NCBI GenBank assembly: GCA_023231475.1
Contig: JALJEE010000366.1
Coordinates: 32,648-96,647 of the forward strand
Length of the DNA stretch: 64,000 bases
Source: Seison nebaliae
Taxonomy: Eukaryota; Rotifera; Pararotatoria; Seisonacea; Seisonidae
Direction: 5' to 3'
Shown: positions 22,032 through 36,609 of the stretch, in pieces
Layout of the letters: every line of letters begins with the position of its first letter
Position numbering within the stretch: the stretch's first letter is position 1
The notes under the pieces: generated by a model
Databases searched by the model: none
The model's input: only the letters and a program-made list of their open reading frames with translations
What the model was told of the DNA's origin: nothing
Program-made: the position numbers and the translations under genes

Positions 22032-25000
22032 GATTATCAAATAATCGATCATATTATTCAGATAAATTGAATTATACAACTAATCTAACATATCTTCAAC
22101 AGCAACAACAACAACAACAACATTCGTCATCCATACCATCAGATGGTAAGAAGGAGACTTTACAAATCCTTCAATTAGATGCAGCTGATCGTGCCGTATT
22201 GAAAGTAGCAGAGGAGAGAGATGCAATTCAAAGGAAAACCTTTACCAAATGGATCAATAAACATTTGAGGAAGCAGAATTGTCAAATCAGTGACATCTTC
22301 CACGAATTGAGAACAGGTGTTCGTCTTTTGCAATTATTAGAGATATTGTCCGATGTACATCTCCCGAGAGAACGAGGTAACATGCGTTTTCATCATTTGA
22401 ACAATGTCCAAAGATGTTTATCATTTCTCGAATCGAATAATATCCGTTTAGTCAATATGCATGCTGACGAGATTGTTGATGGAAATGGAAAATTGACATT
22501 AGGATTAATTTGGACAATTATTCTTCATTTTCAAATTTCGGATATTATTGTTAAAATGAAAGCGAATCATGCCATCCTCCAACAACAACAACAACAACCA
22601 AATTTAACAAAATTAGAAATTTCATCAAAATCTTCTCTCAATTCTCAAAAACAAAAATCGACATCATCAATTACACGAATTGAATCCATCATTAATCCTT
22701 CCCAACTAACAACAACAACAAAAATAGAACCAAAATTAGAAAAGAATGAATTAAATGTCACAATAAAATCAATAAATTCAAATGAAAATTCATCTCCTAA
22801 TTTGAAAGTTATTCAATCTACCTTATCCAATGACAACAACAACAACAACAACGATAATAAAAATAATGGAGAAGATAAGAAGAAAGTTTTAACTTCATCA
22901 GTTTCAACTCCAAGTGCATCAGCTGTAGCAGCTGAAGCAAGAGCAGCTTTATTGGATTGGGCAAGAGAGAATGTAGACGGATATTCGAATATCACTGTTA
23001 ATGATTTCGCAAGAAGTTGGAGAAATGGTCAAGCCTTTCTTGCTATTCTCCATCGACAGAAACCGGAATTATTTACATTAAAACGATATGGGGAATTTGA
23101 GAAATGTTATAACCGTTCATCGATAGTCAATCTTCAATTGGCATTTGATATTGCCGAAAAAGAGTGGAATGTTACAAAGTTATTAGATCCGGAAGATGTT
23201 GATACGGATCATACTGATCCCCGATCATTGATGACCTATATCTCATTATTATATGAAGTGATGCCAACGGTACCGATGCATCCATATGAGAAAGAAAGAA
23301 CAGAAATGTTGAAGAAGTTGAATAAAGATTATTTGAGAATTGGGGAAATACTCCATTCTAGTATCGAGAAGAGATTCCTCGATTTTTATGAAAAGGAGAA
23401 ATTATTCGATGAATCAATTCCCAAAATGGAGACGATGGGAAAATTGATTAAGAGATTGTATAAAGAATTGAATGAATTAAAGAATCGTGAGGATTATTAT
23501 AAGAATGATCTCCCGAGAATGAGAAGAGATTTAGTAATGCTCTATGTTCAAATTAAAAAGATTTCAACGAAAAAATGTTCGATAAAAATTCCTGATCATT
23601 TAATGATTGAAGAATTGAATGGTCAATTAACTAAATATGAACAACTTACAATATCAAAAGAATTTTCATTAATGGAACGAATTCGTGAACTTCAAGAATT
23701 GGACAATACTCAACATATCGATCAACCATTACGATCATTACGTAATAAATGGGAGAAGGAATGTTATTATCCAATGAAAGAGATGATGGATGGAATTGTT
23801 GATAATCGCCAAACGGAATCGATTGATTATGATCATTTGAGGAAGGCAGTCGAACAATTTAATGAGAAGAAGAATGAAATAAATGATGAGGCGAATACGA
23901 TTAGTGATGACATTCAATCACTTCGTGAACAATATGAGAATGTTTTGAGTAAAGAATATAAAATGTTAATCGATAAACGAATGGAATTATATGAATGTCA
24001 ATTGAAATGGATCGTTAAAGAATTATCAGAATTTGAAGAATTAATTCATGAGAATTTAGTGAAACGATTACATGATATGGAGAAGAATGCGATAAATAGT
24101 CGAACGATTTATTTGGAGAAAATTGAAATGATTCGTCAATATCTTCAATCAACAAATGATGAAGTTATCAAGAAATATCCGATAAAATTCATTGAGAATG
24201 ATCGACAAAAATCTCATGAGCAATTAACGTGTTATTTTACATCAACTGATGTATTGAATGAAGAATTGGAAGAATTGAATAAAAAACAAAATGAATTTGA
24301 TCATTTTATTCGATTGAATATTGATGTGGTCGATTTCTTCCAATCAACTGATCATCGATTAATTGATATCAATAAAGAGAAGTTAACACAATTTCTGGAA
24401 GAGAATAAATCTTATTTCATTCATCCAAAACATCATTCATCGAATGATCGTGTCAGTTCGAATGCAACAAAATTTCTCACTTCCATCACGAAAATCGTCG
24501 AATTGCACAACTCCATTCGACATACTCTCCAACAACGAATAAAACATAAAAATCAATTAACGAAATTCTTATCTGATTTCTTATCATTACTCTCATGGAT
24601 TCATGGTCATATTCGTGAAGAGAACGAACGAGATTGGGCGTCATTTATTCTCCGTCCACTTCCATCCAATTCCATCACTAATTTCATTACTAATCAATCG
24701 TCTTCTTTGTCCATAACGAATTCGATGCAATTACCCAAATCTACTAGTAATCGAAATAATTTAGATAAAACATTATCAATGATAACAACAACAACAACAG
24801 CAACTTCATCGATTAATCCGTCGAATTTGATGACAGTATCAGGAAATTTATCATCATCATCTTCACTCAATAATAGTCATAATAGAATGAGTTCATTAAA
24901 TTATTCGAATCATTTCGATTCATTCGAAAAGATTAATGAATCGAAAATTCTTCAAACTTTAATTCAAAATTCTACATCAAATCGATCCGCTATTATTCGA

Positions 25001-28000
25001 CATTTGCAATTGTTGCGAAAAGAATTCAAACATCAGAAACAAATCGATTTTGAAAGTGTGAAAAAGATGGCACACGATCTCTTAAATGAACATCATCCTA
25101 ATTCCATATTAATTTCTTCATGTCTCCGTTTGTTGAGGAATGATTGGTTAGAATTATATAATTATATCTTCAAAGTTGACGAAAGACATTTGAATGAATT
25201 GAAGAAATTTATTGAATTGATTAAGAAACTTTATGATTGTTCTGATTGGATTCAATGTCAACAAACCAATTTGAATCAAATGCAATTAACAAATCCATCT
25301 AACGATAATGATAATGAAAAATATTGTGTGGATATTAATGAGAATATGATGAAGATATCAGAAAAAGATTCCACAATTACTTCCATGACTGGCAATTCTC
25401 AAATATCATTAAAATTGATGGAAGATAATTTATTAGAATTGAGTGGAATTCGAACGAAATTAAGAGAATTCTGGTTCCCACGATTGAATAAAATTCGTCG
25501 TGAAACTGAAGAATTAGCCTCACCATTATATTTGAGACAAGATGGATCAATTAATCAGAATGTTCAACCAACTCATATTTCACTCCAATTGGCAAATGGA
25601 CAAACGATAAAAATTGCTGATGGATTATGTGAATTGATCGATATAGAAATTTTGACAAACGTTCGAAAATATTCTCTTTTGAATATGCCGATTTTACCGA
25701 GAAATTTGTCTGATAATAAACCATCATATTCCAACAGCCGAAATGATGATGAATTTCAGGAAAGAAAACGGAAATTTGTGGAGCAAATTAGTGAAATTTA
25801 TTCAGGTGAACGAAATGAAGATCATGAGGAGAATAAGAAGATTGTAACACAGGGCACTAAAGGACAATTGGTGTCGAATGAATATGGAATTGACAAGTGG
25901 CTCGTTCAGATAGAATCGGGACAACAATTATATTTACCTGGAAATAAAATGTATCTGAAATCATCGAATAGTTTATTGTTGAAATATATTGATGATTTAT
26001 ATGAGGAAATGAATCTGCTCATCAATCAAATTATTCAAATGCATACATCTATCAAATTCGAAGGTATTCAGCAAACATTAAATTACATTAACAGTGAATG
26101 GAACGAGAATAAATTTAGTGAGAATTTCAATACACTTCAATATTTTAACGAACTATTCCCTCAATTGGAGATTGAGGAAAATGATTTAATATTAGCCAAA
26201 TTATCTCCAACCATTTCTCGAATAAACGAAAAACAAATTAATAATTGTCAACAAATTTTGTTGACGATTGACGACGATATTGATCAATTGAAGAAAGAAT
26301 TGAATGAGAATAATTCCAATCAATCAATAATGAATAATAATAATAATAATAATGATAACAAATTAAAATATGAGAAATTGACATCATTGGAATGGAAAGC
26401 GAAAACGACATTTAGTCGATTGGAGAAACAGTTTGAAGAAGAGGAGAAATATGATAAATCATTTGATCAGTTTATTCAACAACTGAGGAATTTGGAGCAT
26501 CGACGGATTGAAGACGAACGTAAAAGAGAAGAAGAAAGTCAACGATTGTTGGAAGAAGAAGAAAGGAAACGAATCGAATTGGAAAGAGAAATGGAGAAGA
26601 AGAGAATTGAAGAAAAACGAAAATTAAAAGAAGAACAAGAAAGAAAATTGAGAGAAGAAGAAAGAAAATTAAGAGATGAAAAAGAAAGAAAATTGAGAGA
26701 AGAAGAAGAAGAAAGAAAATTGAGAGAAGAAAAAGAAAGAAAATTGAGAGAAGAAGAAGAAGAAGAAGAATTGAGATTGTTAGAAGAGGAAAGATTAAGG
26801 TTAATTGCAGAAGAGAATGAGCGTTTAGAAGAAGAACGTAAACTATTTGAAGAACAAGAGAGAATTCGAAATGAAAAGAAAGAAGAGGAAGAAAGAATTC
26901 GTTTGGCGATAGAAGAACAAAAGAAAATTGAAGAAAAGGAAAAAGTGGAAAAAAGAAGATTGTTAGAAGAGAAAGAAATATCATTTGAAAATGGAAAAGA
27001 TAATGGAAAGTTGAATGATCAGAATGAGATTGATGATGATGAAATTTCCGATGAAAGGAAACATAAAACATCATCATCATCGTCTCAAAATGAAATATAT
27101 TCGAATAAGGATGATGAATCACATTTGATAAGTTTGTCGGAGGATACTGATACTCAGATACAGCCTCATATTGAAAAAAAAGAAGAAGAAAAACGTCGTC
27201 TGGAGTTTGAAGAAGTAGAGAATCGTATTGAATTGGAAGAGAAATGGAAAGAGACTCGAATAAACAAGGGAGAAGATGAGAAGAATGGTGATAATGATGA
27301 TATTGAATCATTGCCAGAATCATCACTTGTCTCATCTTCAGGTATTGAAAAGTCGTTGAATGATGATGATTTGAAGGAGTCAGATAATCAGCTTGATCAT
27401 TTGAAAAATGAATCCAATTTATTTCAGATTGAAAATACATCACTTATTCCAACGTCATCAACAAATGGAACGGAATCGATGAATCGATTATCGAATGAAA
27501 TCGATGAATTATGTGATCAGAGTAAACAAATAATGGATGCTGTCCGTTCATCTTCTAACGAACATTTAGATACGATGGATAGTCGAAGAGATTCATCTGA
27601 ATCCGACAAAATTGTCTTGTCTTATATGCAACAATTGGAGGATGATCAACAAGAGCAGTTGGAGGAAGAACAATTGAAACATCTTCAAGAATTGGAAGAG
27701 GAAACGAAGAAATTGGAAATGCTCCAAAATGAAATGTTGAACGAGAAAGAATCGAATGAAGGAAAAGTAATGGAGAAAATTGTTGAAGGAGCGAAAACTG
27801 GTGGAATGATTCTTGGAGGAGTGATTGCAGCACCAGCAATTCTTGGAGTGATGGCCGTTTCAAAAATTAAAGATAAAATTAATGAGAATAAAATGGAAAA
27901 AGAAAATAAAAAGAGAATGGATGAAGAAAATCGATTATCAATCTCATCTAATAACAGTCCGTTAATTTTAAATAATTCGAAAGAATGTGAACATCGTGAA

Positions 28001-29508
28001 ATTATAAATATAAATGATATTGAATTTGATCGAATTAATATTGGAGAAGACATTCATCAGGAATCGGATGAAAGTGAAAAATCGGAAAATAAATTTGAAG
28101 GTTCATCTTCAGATAAAATGGAAGAAGATAATATGAATGATAATCATGAAATGGATAATCATGAAATGGATAATCAATCCGATCATTCGATTGATGATGA
28201 GAATTTATTGGATAAATTGAGAGTTGATAATGATTCGATGAATTTCTTCGAAGGAGAAATGAAGAATGTTATCGATAAGAAGAATGTTGATAATATCGAT
28301 AATTTGAATCAATCGACATTGACAGATATATGTGAAGAATTGATGAATAATGAGGAAGATATCCGAAATAAACTGGAAAAGAAAAATCGAGAAGTCTCTA
28401 AAAATAGACAGTCGATTAATGAAAATGATCATAATACAAATGATGATGATAATGATGATGATGTTGGAGGAGATGTTGATATTAATCAATATATTACAAC
28501 GGGTGACGAAATTAATGAATTACAAAATCATCAAATAGAAGAATGTGACGAAATAGAGAATAATTCGATTGAAAATGATTATGAAAACGGAATAACCAAT
28601 CTCATAATGACGAGAGATGATGGAAGTAGAATATTGGAAGATGATCTCCAACAAGATGAAGAAGATGAAGAAGATGAAGAAGATGAAGAAGATGAAGATG
28701 ATAATTTGGTACCGGATGATTTGTGTTCATATATTCATGGAATTCAAAAAGAAATGATGCAAACAAATGACGAATTCGATCGATTAACAAACGTTTTGGA
28801 TGATATAAATGATCGGACAGTTATCGAACGAAAACATTTGATGAGTGAAGTATCGAGTGTTGTGGATAGTAATTATGGGAATAATGATCAAAGTCAAGAG
28901 ATGAATGATGAGTTGTTACGTGAATCGGAATGTATTGGTTTATTGAAGAATCTTCTGAAAGAATTTGAAGAGGAAATGAATTTGAGACGTCGACAAACGG
29001 GAGAATTGGAAATGAAGGTTTTCGAACCGATCAGTTCTTATTCAGAGAAGAATGAAGAGATGAAGAAAGAGTTGGAGATTATGAAAATTCAACAAATGAA
29101 AGATTGGCAATTAAAATTGGCTCTACTTCATAAGAGGACTCAACAATTATTACCGTTGATTGCCGAGAAGAATGAGAAATTGAGAGATGTGATGGAGGAG
29201 AATATTCATAATGAGAATACTTCCGATTTATTGACCACAGTTAATTCATTGTCGATTGAACAACAAAAACTGTTGGGAGAAACGACAGCGTTCGATGCTT
29301 GTTTAAATTCTCATAAACAATTAGAGAATTTATATAATGCATCAAATCAAATGATCGATGAGAGAATTGATTTCCTTTCTCATTTGATTGAACAACTCGA
29401 TCGATTTTGGAAGAAGCGATCTCAATTGAATGAAGAATTCCAATCGATTTCGAATGAATTGAAAAAAGAAACAAATGAAGTTCATTTTAATCCAATTCTT
29501 AATGAAAA

Positions 29509-29550
<42 letters not shown>

Positions 29551-32500
29551 TGATGATAATAATGTTGATAATGTTGATATAAATAATCTCATTCTACGAC
29601 AACATTATTCAATCGCTTCTAATCTTTTTTGGAATTCTACTCATCTTAATCGACAACAACAACAACAACAACAATCATCATTAGCAGATAATCAATTGGA
29701 TTCTTCATCTTTATTTTCAATCGATTTCCTCCAACAACAAATGATCGATATCGATCAATATGATTGTCATTTTAATCAATTATTGAATGGGAATTCTGAT
29801 GGAGAAGATGAAGAGAATTCATTAAAATTTCTCTTAAATGTCTTATTGCCCGAATTGTGTCGTATGTTCGACATATCTCAATCATTTCAAAAGAAGAATA
29901 AAGAAGTGAATCAAGAGAAACTTCTTATAATTGATTTGTGTGAAGAATTGGATAAGAAAGCGAATGATATTCAGAAAAATATCATTTCATTAAAAGATCA
30001 AATTGGATTAGTCGGAAATAATTATGAAATGTTTCAGAATCGTCTCGTCGCTCTCACTCAATGGACGAGAGATATAGAATTGGAATTTCAATCAATTATC
30101 GATGAACATCAATTAATGAAATTATCTCAACATATCGATGAAATGAATGACACGAATAAATTATATCAAATCATTGATCAATTGTCAAATGTTCGACGGC
30201 AAATTTATGATCGAGGTGTCGTTTTGGAATGTCTCCGAACCGAATTCACTGACGCTCAACAAAGACTCGTAGAAACGAAAGAACAATTAGTGATTGATGA
30301 ACAAATTCAAAAATTATTGAATAATCGAAAAGATCAAAACTCTTCAAACATTGAACATTCGAATGATGAGAAGATGGATCAGGATGATGAAATTTATTTC
30401 CTCAATGAAGATATTCAAAGAGATTTGGAGATGTTAAATGAGAGATGGAATATTCTTATTGAACAATTGCAAATTTATTCCGATCTATTTAATCAACGAC
30501 TTCTTCCATCCACCGATATCGCCACAACGGAGAACAACGAGAAACTTGAAGGAATAGAAGGGAATGACGATAAATTGAATGAAATAGATAATGAGAAGAT
30601 TCGTCAACAAATCGAATTGAAAGAACGATTAGTGACAAAAGAGCCGAAGATAATTAACGTTAATAAAGAAACCGTTGACTTATGGAAAAAAACATCGATT
30701 CATTATTTAGAGAATTTTAAAAAATCAGAAGATAATTATATGAAATTATTTAATCAATTCTATAGAGATATTTCTGATGATTATAAATTGGTAGGGAAAG
30801 AATTGATTAAAATCGATAATCGATCACTTCATTTACAATCATTATATGGTTTCCCAATTCAAGAGATTGAAGAGAATGGAGTTAACATACAGTTCGCTTA
30901 TAATATTCATTCATTGAATAAATTGAAGATATTATCAGCTGAAGCGAATGTGTTAAGAAGTGACATCTCATCATATGATGGATCAATTGAATCGTTGAAG
31001 AATATTAAGATGAATTTATCTCCCGATGTATCAGATGATGAATTGAATGAAATGATTGACAAGTTTGTGAAACGATATAATTTCATTTCCATCAATTCGA
31101 AATATCTTCATGAAAATATAGATGAATCATTATCGACGATTACCGTTAAAATTAATGAAATTAAAGATGCCATCATCTGGTTGAATGAACAAGAATTACA
31201 ATTATTTAATCGTTCATCAAAGAAGATGTTGGTGAATTTGACAAATAATTCTCAATTGTCAATGATGAAATATGCGAAAGAACAATTGACATCATTTATG
31301 AATAAGACGAATCAATTCTCTCACAGTCAAGTCGTATTCGATGAATTAATAAAAGAAATTGATGATTTGATGTTGGAAGAGAATTATTTGACGGATGACA
31401 ATGACGAGTTGAGGAATATTCATTTGAAATTGAAAGATAAATATTTGTCCATTCAACAACGAATAACAAAACAAACTCAGAAGTATGAAGAGAATTTGAA
31501 GTCGATTGAAACTTTCGAAATGGATTTATCTAATTTCTCCAATTGGTTGTCTATGATTATGAATGAGTTACAACAACAATATGGACAAATGCCTCCTGGT
31601 AGTTGTCTGGATACGATTGAGAGACAGATCGAATTACATGAAACACATATCATGTCACCGATACAGGAACATCGAGATCATCTCCAACAATTAGATCGTT
31701 TAGGAAATCAATTACGAGTAACAGTTCGTAAACCGGACGCTGTCTATATAAAGAATTCGTTGATTGGTCAACAGAAGCGATGGCAGAAATTGCAGACGTC
31801 ATGTAATACGAGAGCGATGGAATTGGAACGAGCAATGAAACATTCGAAAGAGTTTTATGATAAATGGCACGAACAGATGAGTTGGATTCAAGAAAGAATT
31901 TCTTTATTAGATTCTCCAACTTATTGTTCCATCGACAACCATCAGGTGATGGCGAAACGTGAAGATTTATTGAATTTCGTCAATGACAAATTGCAACAAC
32001 ATCATTATCTGTTAATGGAGATTTCATGTAAACAATCGAATTTCGAAAATTTATGTCGACAAGGAAAACGATTACGTGATCGGATATCAGTCAATAATCT
32101 TGTTCCATCTTCATTTCTCATAAATAATCAATCATTACAATTGTCCAATGGAAATGTTGATCAATTGAATGAAATGGATCGTATGACAATGATGAGTTCG
32201 ACTGATAGTCAAACCATATCACTCCCGAAAACTAATGAGAATGATACAAATTCATTTAATGATCGACATGTCCTTCAAATAATGAATAAAGATTTGAAAG
32301 AATCATGGTCAGAACTTCAACGATTAGCTAATGATAGACAACAGGAATTAGATGATATTTTAGCGTCATGTGGAGAATTTAAGAGATTAGTATCTCGTCT
32401 CCGATTATGGGGCGAACAAGTGCTACAAACATATTTAAATGATGAACAATTAGTTTGTGGTGATTTGAATACAGTAATTTCATTACAAGAAGATCATTCA

Positions 32501-35500
32501 GAATTCCTTCAAGAAATGTCTACGAAAATCGAACAGACAATTCATTTACAAGAGATGGCGAACAATTTCTTTCGAATGAATGAGAATAAGAATGATGATG
32601 AATTAATGAAAGATATCCGAATGGAATTTGATGATGTTATCGATACGATGAATCAAGTGAAATCGAGAGCAGAACAACGTTCTCGTCGTTTGGATGACGC
32701 TTTGAAATTGGCAGAAGATTTTACTTCAAATTCCACATCAGTTCTCGATTGGTTGTTCAAAGAAGCACAATTACAATTAGAGTATCCGGATGATTTATCA
32801 CTTTTCCTCAATACAAAATCAACAAAGAATGAAGATGATAATGAGATTGAAGTATTGGAAACGAATGAGAATAATCAATACTCTCAACTCTTCACTCAAT
32901 TATTGATGACGAAAGATAATGAGAATGATGAACAATTAATGAATATGAAATCGATGTTGAATCAATTAATTCTTCTAATTGATCATGAAAATGAGAATGA
33001 TGATTCATCAATCATTTCTCTTATTACATCTGATCAATATGCGAGATATACTGATCGATTAATGCACATGGATCAACAAAATTATTCAGAAAATGAATTT
33101 GAAGAAATTGAAGAAATCGATCGAGAATTGATTGAAGAACGAATTCCAACATCTAAAGCACAATTAGATATGAGACAAATCTCTTCATTTCTTCGTTCAA
33201 TGATTCGATTAGCAACTGATGTGGTTAGTGAACGATTCACTGATTTAGAATTGAAGAAACAATTCACATTGGAACATTTTCGAAATGATTTCCTCCAACA
33301 ACAATTGTTCGAAAAGAAACATTCGGAAATATGTCGAGTGATGTTATTGGGAGAATCAATTCTCGCTTCGGCTCATCCTTCAGCAATTCCAGTAATTGAC
33401 GATTGTTTGAAACAAATCGATCGTTGTTGGAAGGAAACGGTGGAAATGACGAAATTGAAATTCATTTGGTTACATGTCATTCAGAGAGTTATTGATAATT
33501 ATGAAAAGAATATTGATGAATATATTTCTTGGTTGAGACAAACGGAACAAGGTCTCATTCATGAGATCAATTCAACTGACGGAATTATTGTTGAGAAATG
33601 TCGAGAATGTATGACGAATATTCAACAATCCAATTCTCAACCTGATCAACAATTGACGAGAACATCATCATTTTCATCACTCCAATCAGTTGATGATATC
33701 AATCATCGATTATCAATTGATGAAACGAATAATCTAAAAGAAATGGTAATTCAACGAATCGAAGAAAATTCTCAATTACAAACTCTCATTAATAAACATC
33801 GGAAACGTGTCGAATTTCTTATTCATAATGTCAATCAAAAGAAATTTCTTTCGGATACATCATCTGAGAAAGTTTTATTACAAAAATATCGACAATTGGC
33901 AATCGATTGTTTCCAGATTGATCATTATCCAAATGAGAAATTAATGAAATCAAATAATATGAATAATCGATATAATCGATCAAAATTATCGATCGATGGT
34001 CATCTCCAAAAATGTGATTCCCAATTATCATTAGCATCTAATATTACAAATTACAGTAATCGAAATATAATTCCATCAGCATCATTTCAAACATCACAAA
34101 TTCAATCATCTCAATCCATTCAACATTTGGCAAATGATTCAAAAATTCGTCCTCCTACTAAAACTCATTCCGATATGACGAATACGGTAGAGAAATGTTC
34201 AAAACTTTATCAACGAATAACTGATGTGGATGATATGGATAATAAATTCTCCACTCCTGCCAAATCGAAAATTCGTCCTCCATCTCAACTTAAACAGAAT
34301 ATGAAGAATATTATTCCAATTAAATCTCCAGTTGTTCTCGCCAGATTGTGGTATTCCATTATGAGTAAAAGTGATGAACGAATGAAATTTCTTGAAACAT
34401 ATTATCAATTAATTATCGATATGGATAATTTCCGTTCATTTGATTTTGGTGATTGGTGTTCCAGGTTCATCATTTCTTTTCTAATTTTAATATTGAATTC
34501 TCATTTTTAGATATATGGAATTCATTCGAGTAAAACGTGCTAGAGTTATGGATTTCTTTAGGAAACTGGATAAAGATCGTGATGATAAAGTCAGTTATTC
34601 GGAATTCATTGAGGGAATTCTTCTCTCTAATTTCCCAACATCTCGTCTCGAAATGAATTCTGTCGTCAAACATTTTGATAAGAATAACCAAAATTTTATA
34701 ACTTATAAAAATTTCTTTCAAAATCTTCGACCATATCGCGATCAAGTTAAATTTAATTTAATTTTTCTCATTTTTCATTCCTCTGTTTAGCCGGCACCAA
34801 CAATTTATAATTTGAATGAGATTAGTGATCGATCGACAGGTAAGACGACAATTACACCAGATAGACCCAAATTTGAAATGAAGAAAGTGAAACGAGAAGT
34901 TCGAAAACAATTGAACATGTGTAATTGTCAAGATAAATTTCGAATTCAATCAGTCGCTGAAGGGAAATATCGAGTTCGAATTTTTTTTTATGACTAAATC
35001 TAAAACTTTTTATTTTCCACTTCTTTTTATAATAGTTTGGAGAATCACAAAAATTAAGATTAGTTCGAATTTTACAATCCACAGTAATGGTACGTGTTGG
35101 TGGTGGGTGGGTTGCATTGGATGAATATCTCACGAAACAAGATCCTTGTCGAGGTTCATTTCTCATTTTATTTTTAATTATTTTCATTCTCTTAAATTTA
35201 ATAGCTCATGGGAAAACGAATATGGAATTACGTCAACCATTTCTATTAGGAAATAATGCATATCATTATAAGAATTATGGACGAATTAACAATGTGCAAA
35301 ATTGTGACATTCAAACGGGAATAACAACTTTATCTCCCAATTCCAATCGAACATCAAATCCATCTCCCAGAAGTCAAATATCAGATTCTCGTAGTCAAAC
35401 ACCAGATCGTACAGTGATGAAAAGTAAAATTCCGCGATTGAGTACGAAAAAGAAACAAATCGGAAATAATTCAAATACATCATCGTTGAATGAATTCAAT

Positions 35501-36073
35501 CATTTACATATTGGGAATAGTAGTTCGAGTAAATTGTCGACGGATATGATGAATAATGGTCATTTATTAATGGAACAAAATTCAAATTCTCCTAATTCCG
35601 TCGATATTATTAAGAAGATTAATAATTTAGAATTGTGGAATAGTATTCAACAAGTACAACGTGATGCTTCTGGACATCGTTCATCACGTTGTAAACAACA
35701 CGATCAAAATTGTCAATTATATCGACGAACTCCAAAAATTATGAATGATAATCGACATTCACCTTCCAATTCGATTGGAGATAAATATCAAGAAATTCAA
35801 TCTATTCGTCGCAATCAATTCCCTTTACCAACACTCAATCTAACAACAACAACAGCAACAACAGTGACACCAAATGTGACGTCGTCCGTTTCTTCTTCAG
35901 CAACTTCATTCGTGAATGGAATGACGATAGAAAAAGAAGAAAATGGAAATTTAAAGAAATTTATGGGAAATATTCCTAAAAATCATTTATCAGAAGAAGA
36001 AGAAGAGAGAGAAGAAGATGAAAAGAATAATTCTATCGATTCAAATGAAGTTGCTAAAAAAGAAGAAAACTAG
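20225..36073 (+). CDS. Spectraplakin (MACF/dystonin/VAB-10/Shot family cytoskeletal crosslinker)
   Basis: Exons 20225-34464, 34511-34745, 34791-34973, 35036-35153 and 35205-36073 close in phase to 5214 aa. Order: a 650-residue low-complexity N-terminus; CH1 (about 660-780; [22 protein letters not shown]); a 120-residue low-complexity linker; CH2 (about 905-1010; [19 protein letters not shown]); a plakin-like helical region; a charged ER/K stretch (about 2082-2255); Glu/Asp-rich repeats; then spectrin-like coiled coils to about 4600. Exon 2 carries two EF-hands ([19 protein letters not shown] and [17 protein letters not shown]). Exons 3-4 carry the GAS2/GAR microtubule-binding domain ([22 protein letters not shown]). 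The tail has an EB1-type SxIP motif (KSKIPRL, near 35425). No plakin repeats seen. Known role: linking actin to microtubules. The 14.2 kb single exon is exceptional. Confidence 0.93.
26472..26990 (+). repeat. Glu/Arg/Lys-rich coding stretch (predicted single alpha helix)
   Basis: Purine-rich sequence inside the spectraplakin exon, encoding alternating blocks of EEE and RK/KR (for example [13 protein letters not shown]-like units). The unit AGAAAATTGAGAGAAGAAG recurs several times between 26640 and 26760, suggesting growth by tandem duplication. Such i,i+4 charge patterns are known to form stable single helices that act as rigid spacers. Confidence 0.8.
28654..28703 (+). repeat. (GAAGAT)n hexanucleotide tract coding Glu-Asp
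   Basis: Tandem GAAGATGAA units in frame within the spectraplakin exon give an [12 protein letters not shown] acidic run. Similar tracts of AAT (29510-29550) and CAACAA (29654-29672) nearby encode Asn and Gln runs. Confidence 0.85.
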
Positions 36074-36609
36074 TAAAATGTTAAAGAAAAATTTTATAGA
36101 ATTCTATTTTATTTATTTGTTCATCATCGATAAATGATTAATTGAACTTGTTTGTTAAATATTCTCTCCTCCTATTTCTTCTCATCGAGTTATCCTGTTT
36201 CTGGTGACTGATGAGTAAAATGGAAAAATTATTCATTAATGATCGATTACTTCTAATTTTATTACATCTTCCCGTCATTTTGTCTTCATTGGAGGAACTG
36301 TCTACTACCACCTGTTTCTCGTTCGTTTCCATTTAATTAAAACTGAATTTTTCAACAATTCCATCTCAACATTTTTCAATAATCTCTCTCTTCATTTTAT
36401 CTTTCATCTCACGATCGATCATCTCTTTTAAAGAGCTCTTTTATTCAATTTGCATTTATTCGTCACATTCAATGAAATCTAATAAATTATTACTTATAAC
36501 AATCTCAATTATTTTCATTCAATCCACTACATCACTTGAAGTTTCTTTCTATTTTAGTGAAATTCTTAAATAAAACTCTTAGAAATTAAAACTATCACAT
36601 ACGGAATAT
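36074..36609. other. Spacer downstream of the spectraplakin gene
   Basis: About 540 bp AT-rich. A minus-strand ORF (36138-36332, METNEKQVVVDSSSNEDKM...) is present without splice support or family signal. Nothing else recognised. Confidence 0.4.

Noticed and set aside
26472-27443. 323-aa minus-strand ORF rich in Phe/Leu/Ser/His
   Set aside because: It is the antisense of the Glu/Arg/Lys-rich spectraplakin stretch; GAA/AGA runs read as TTC/TCT on the other strand and give a long chance ORF.
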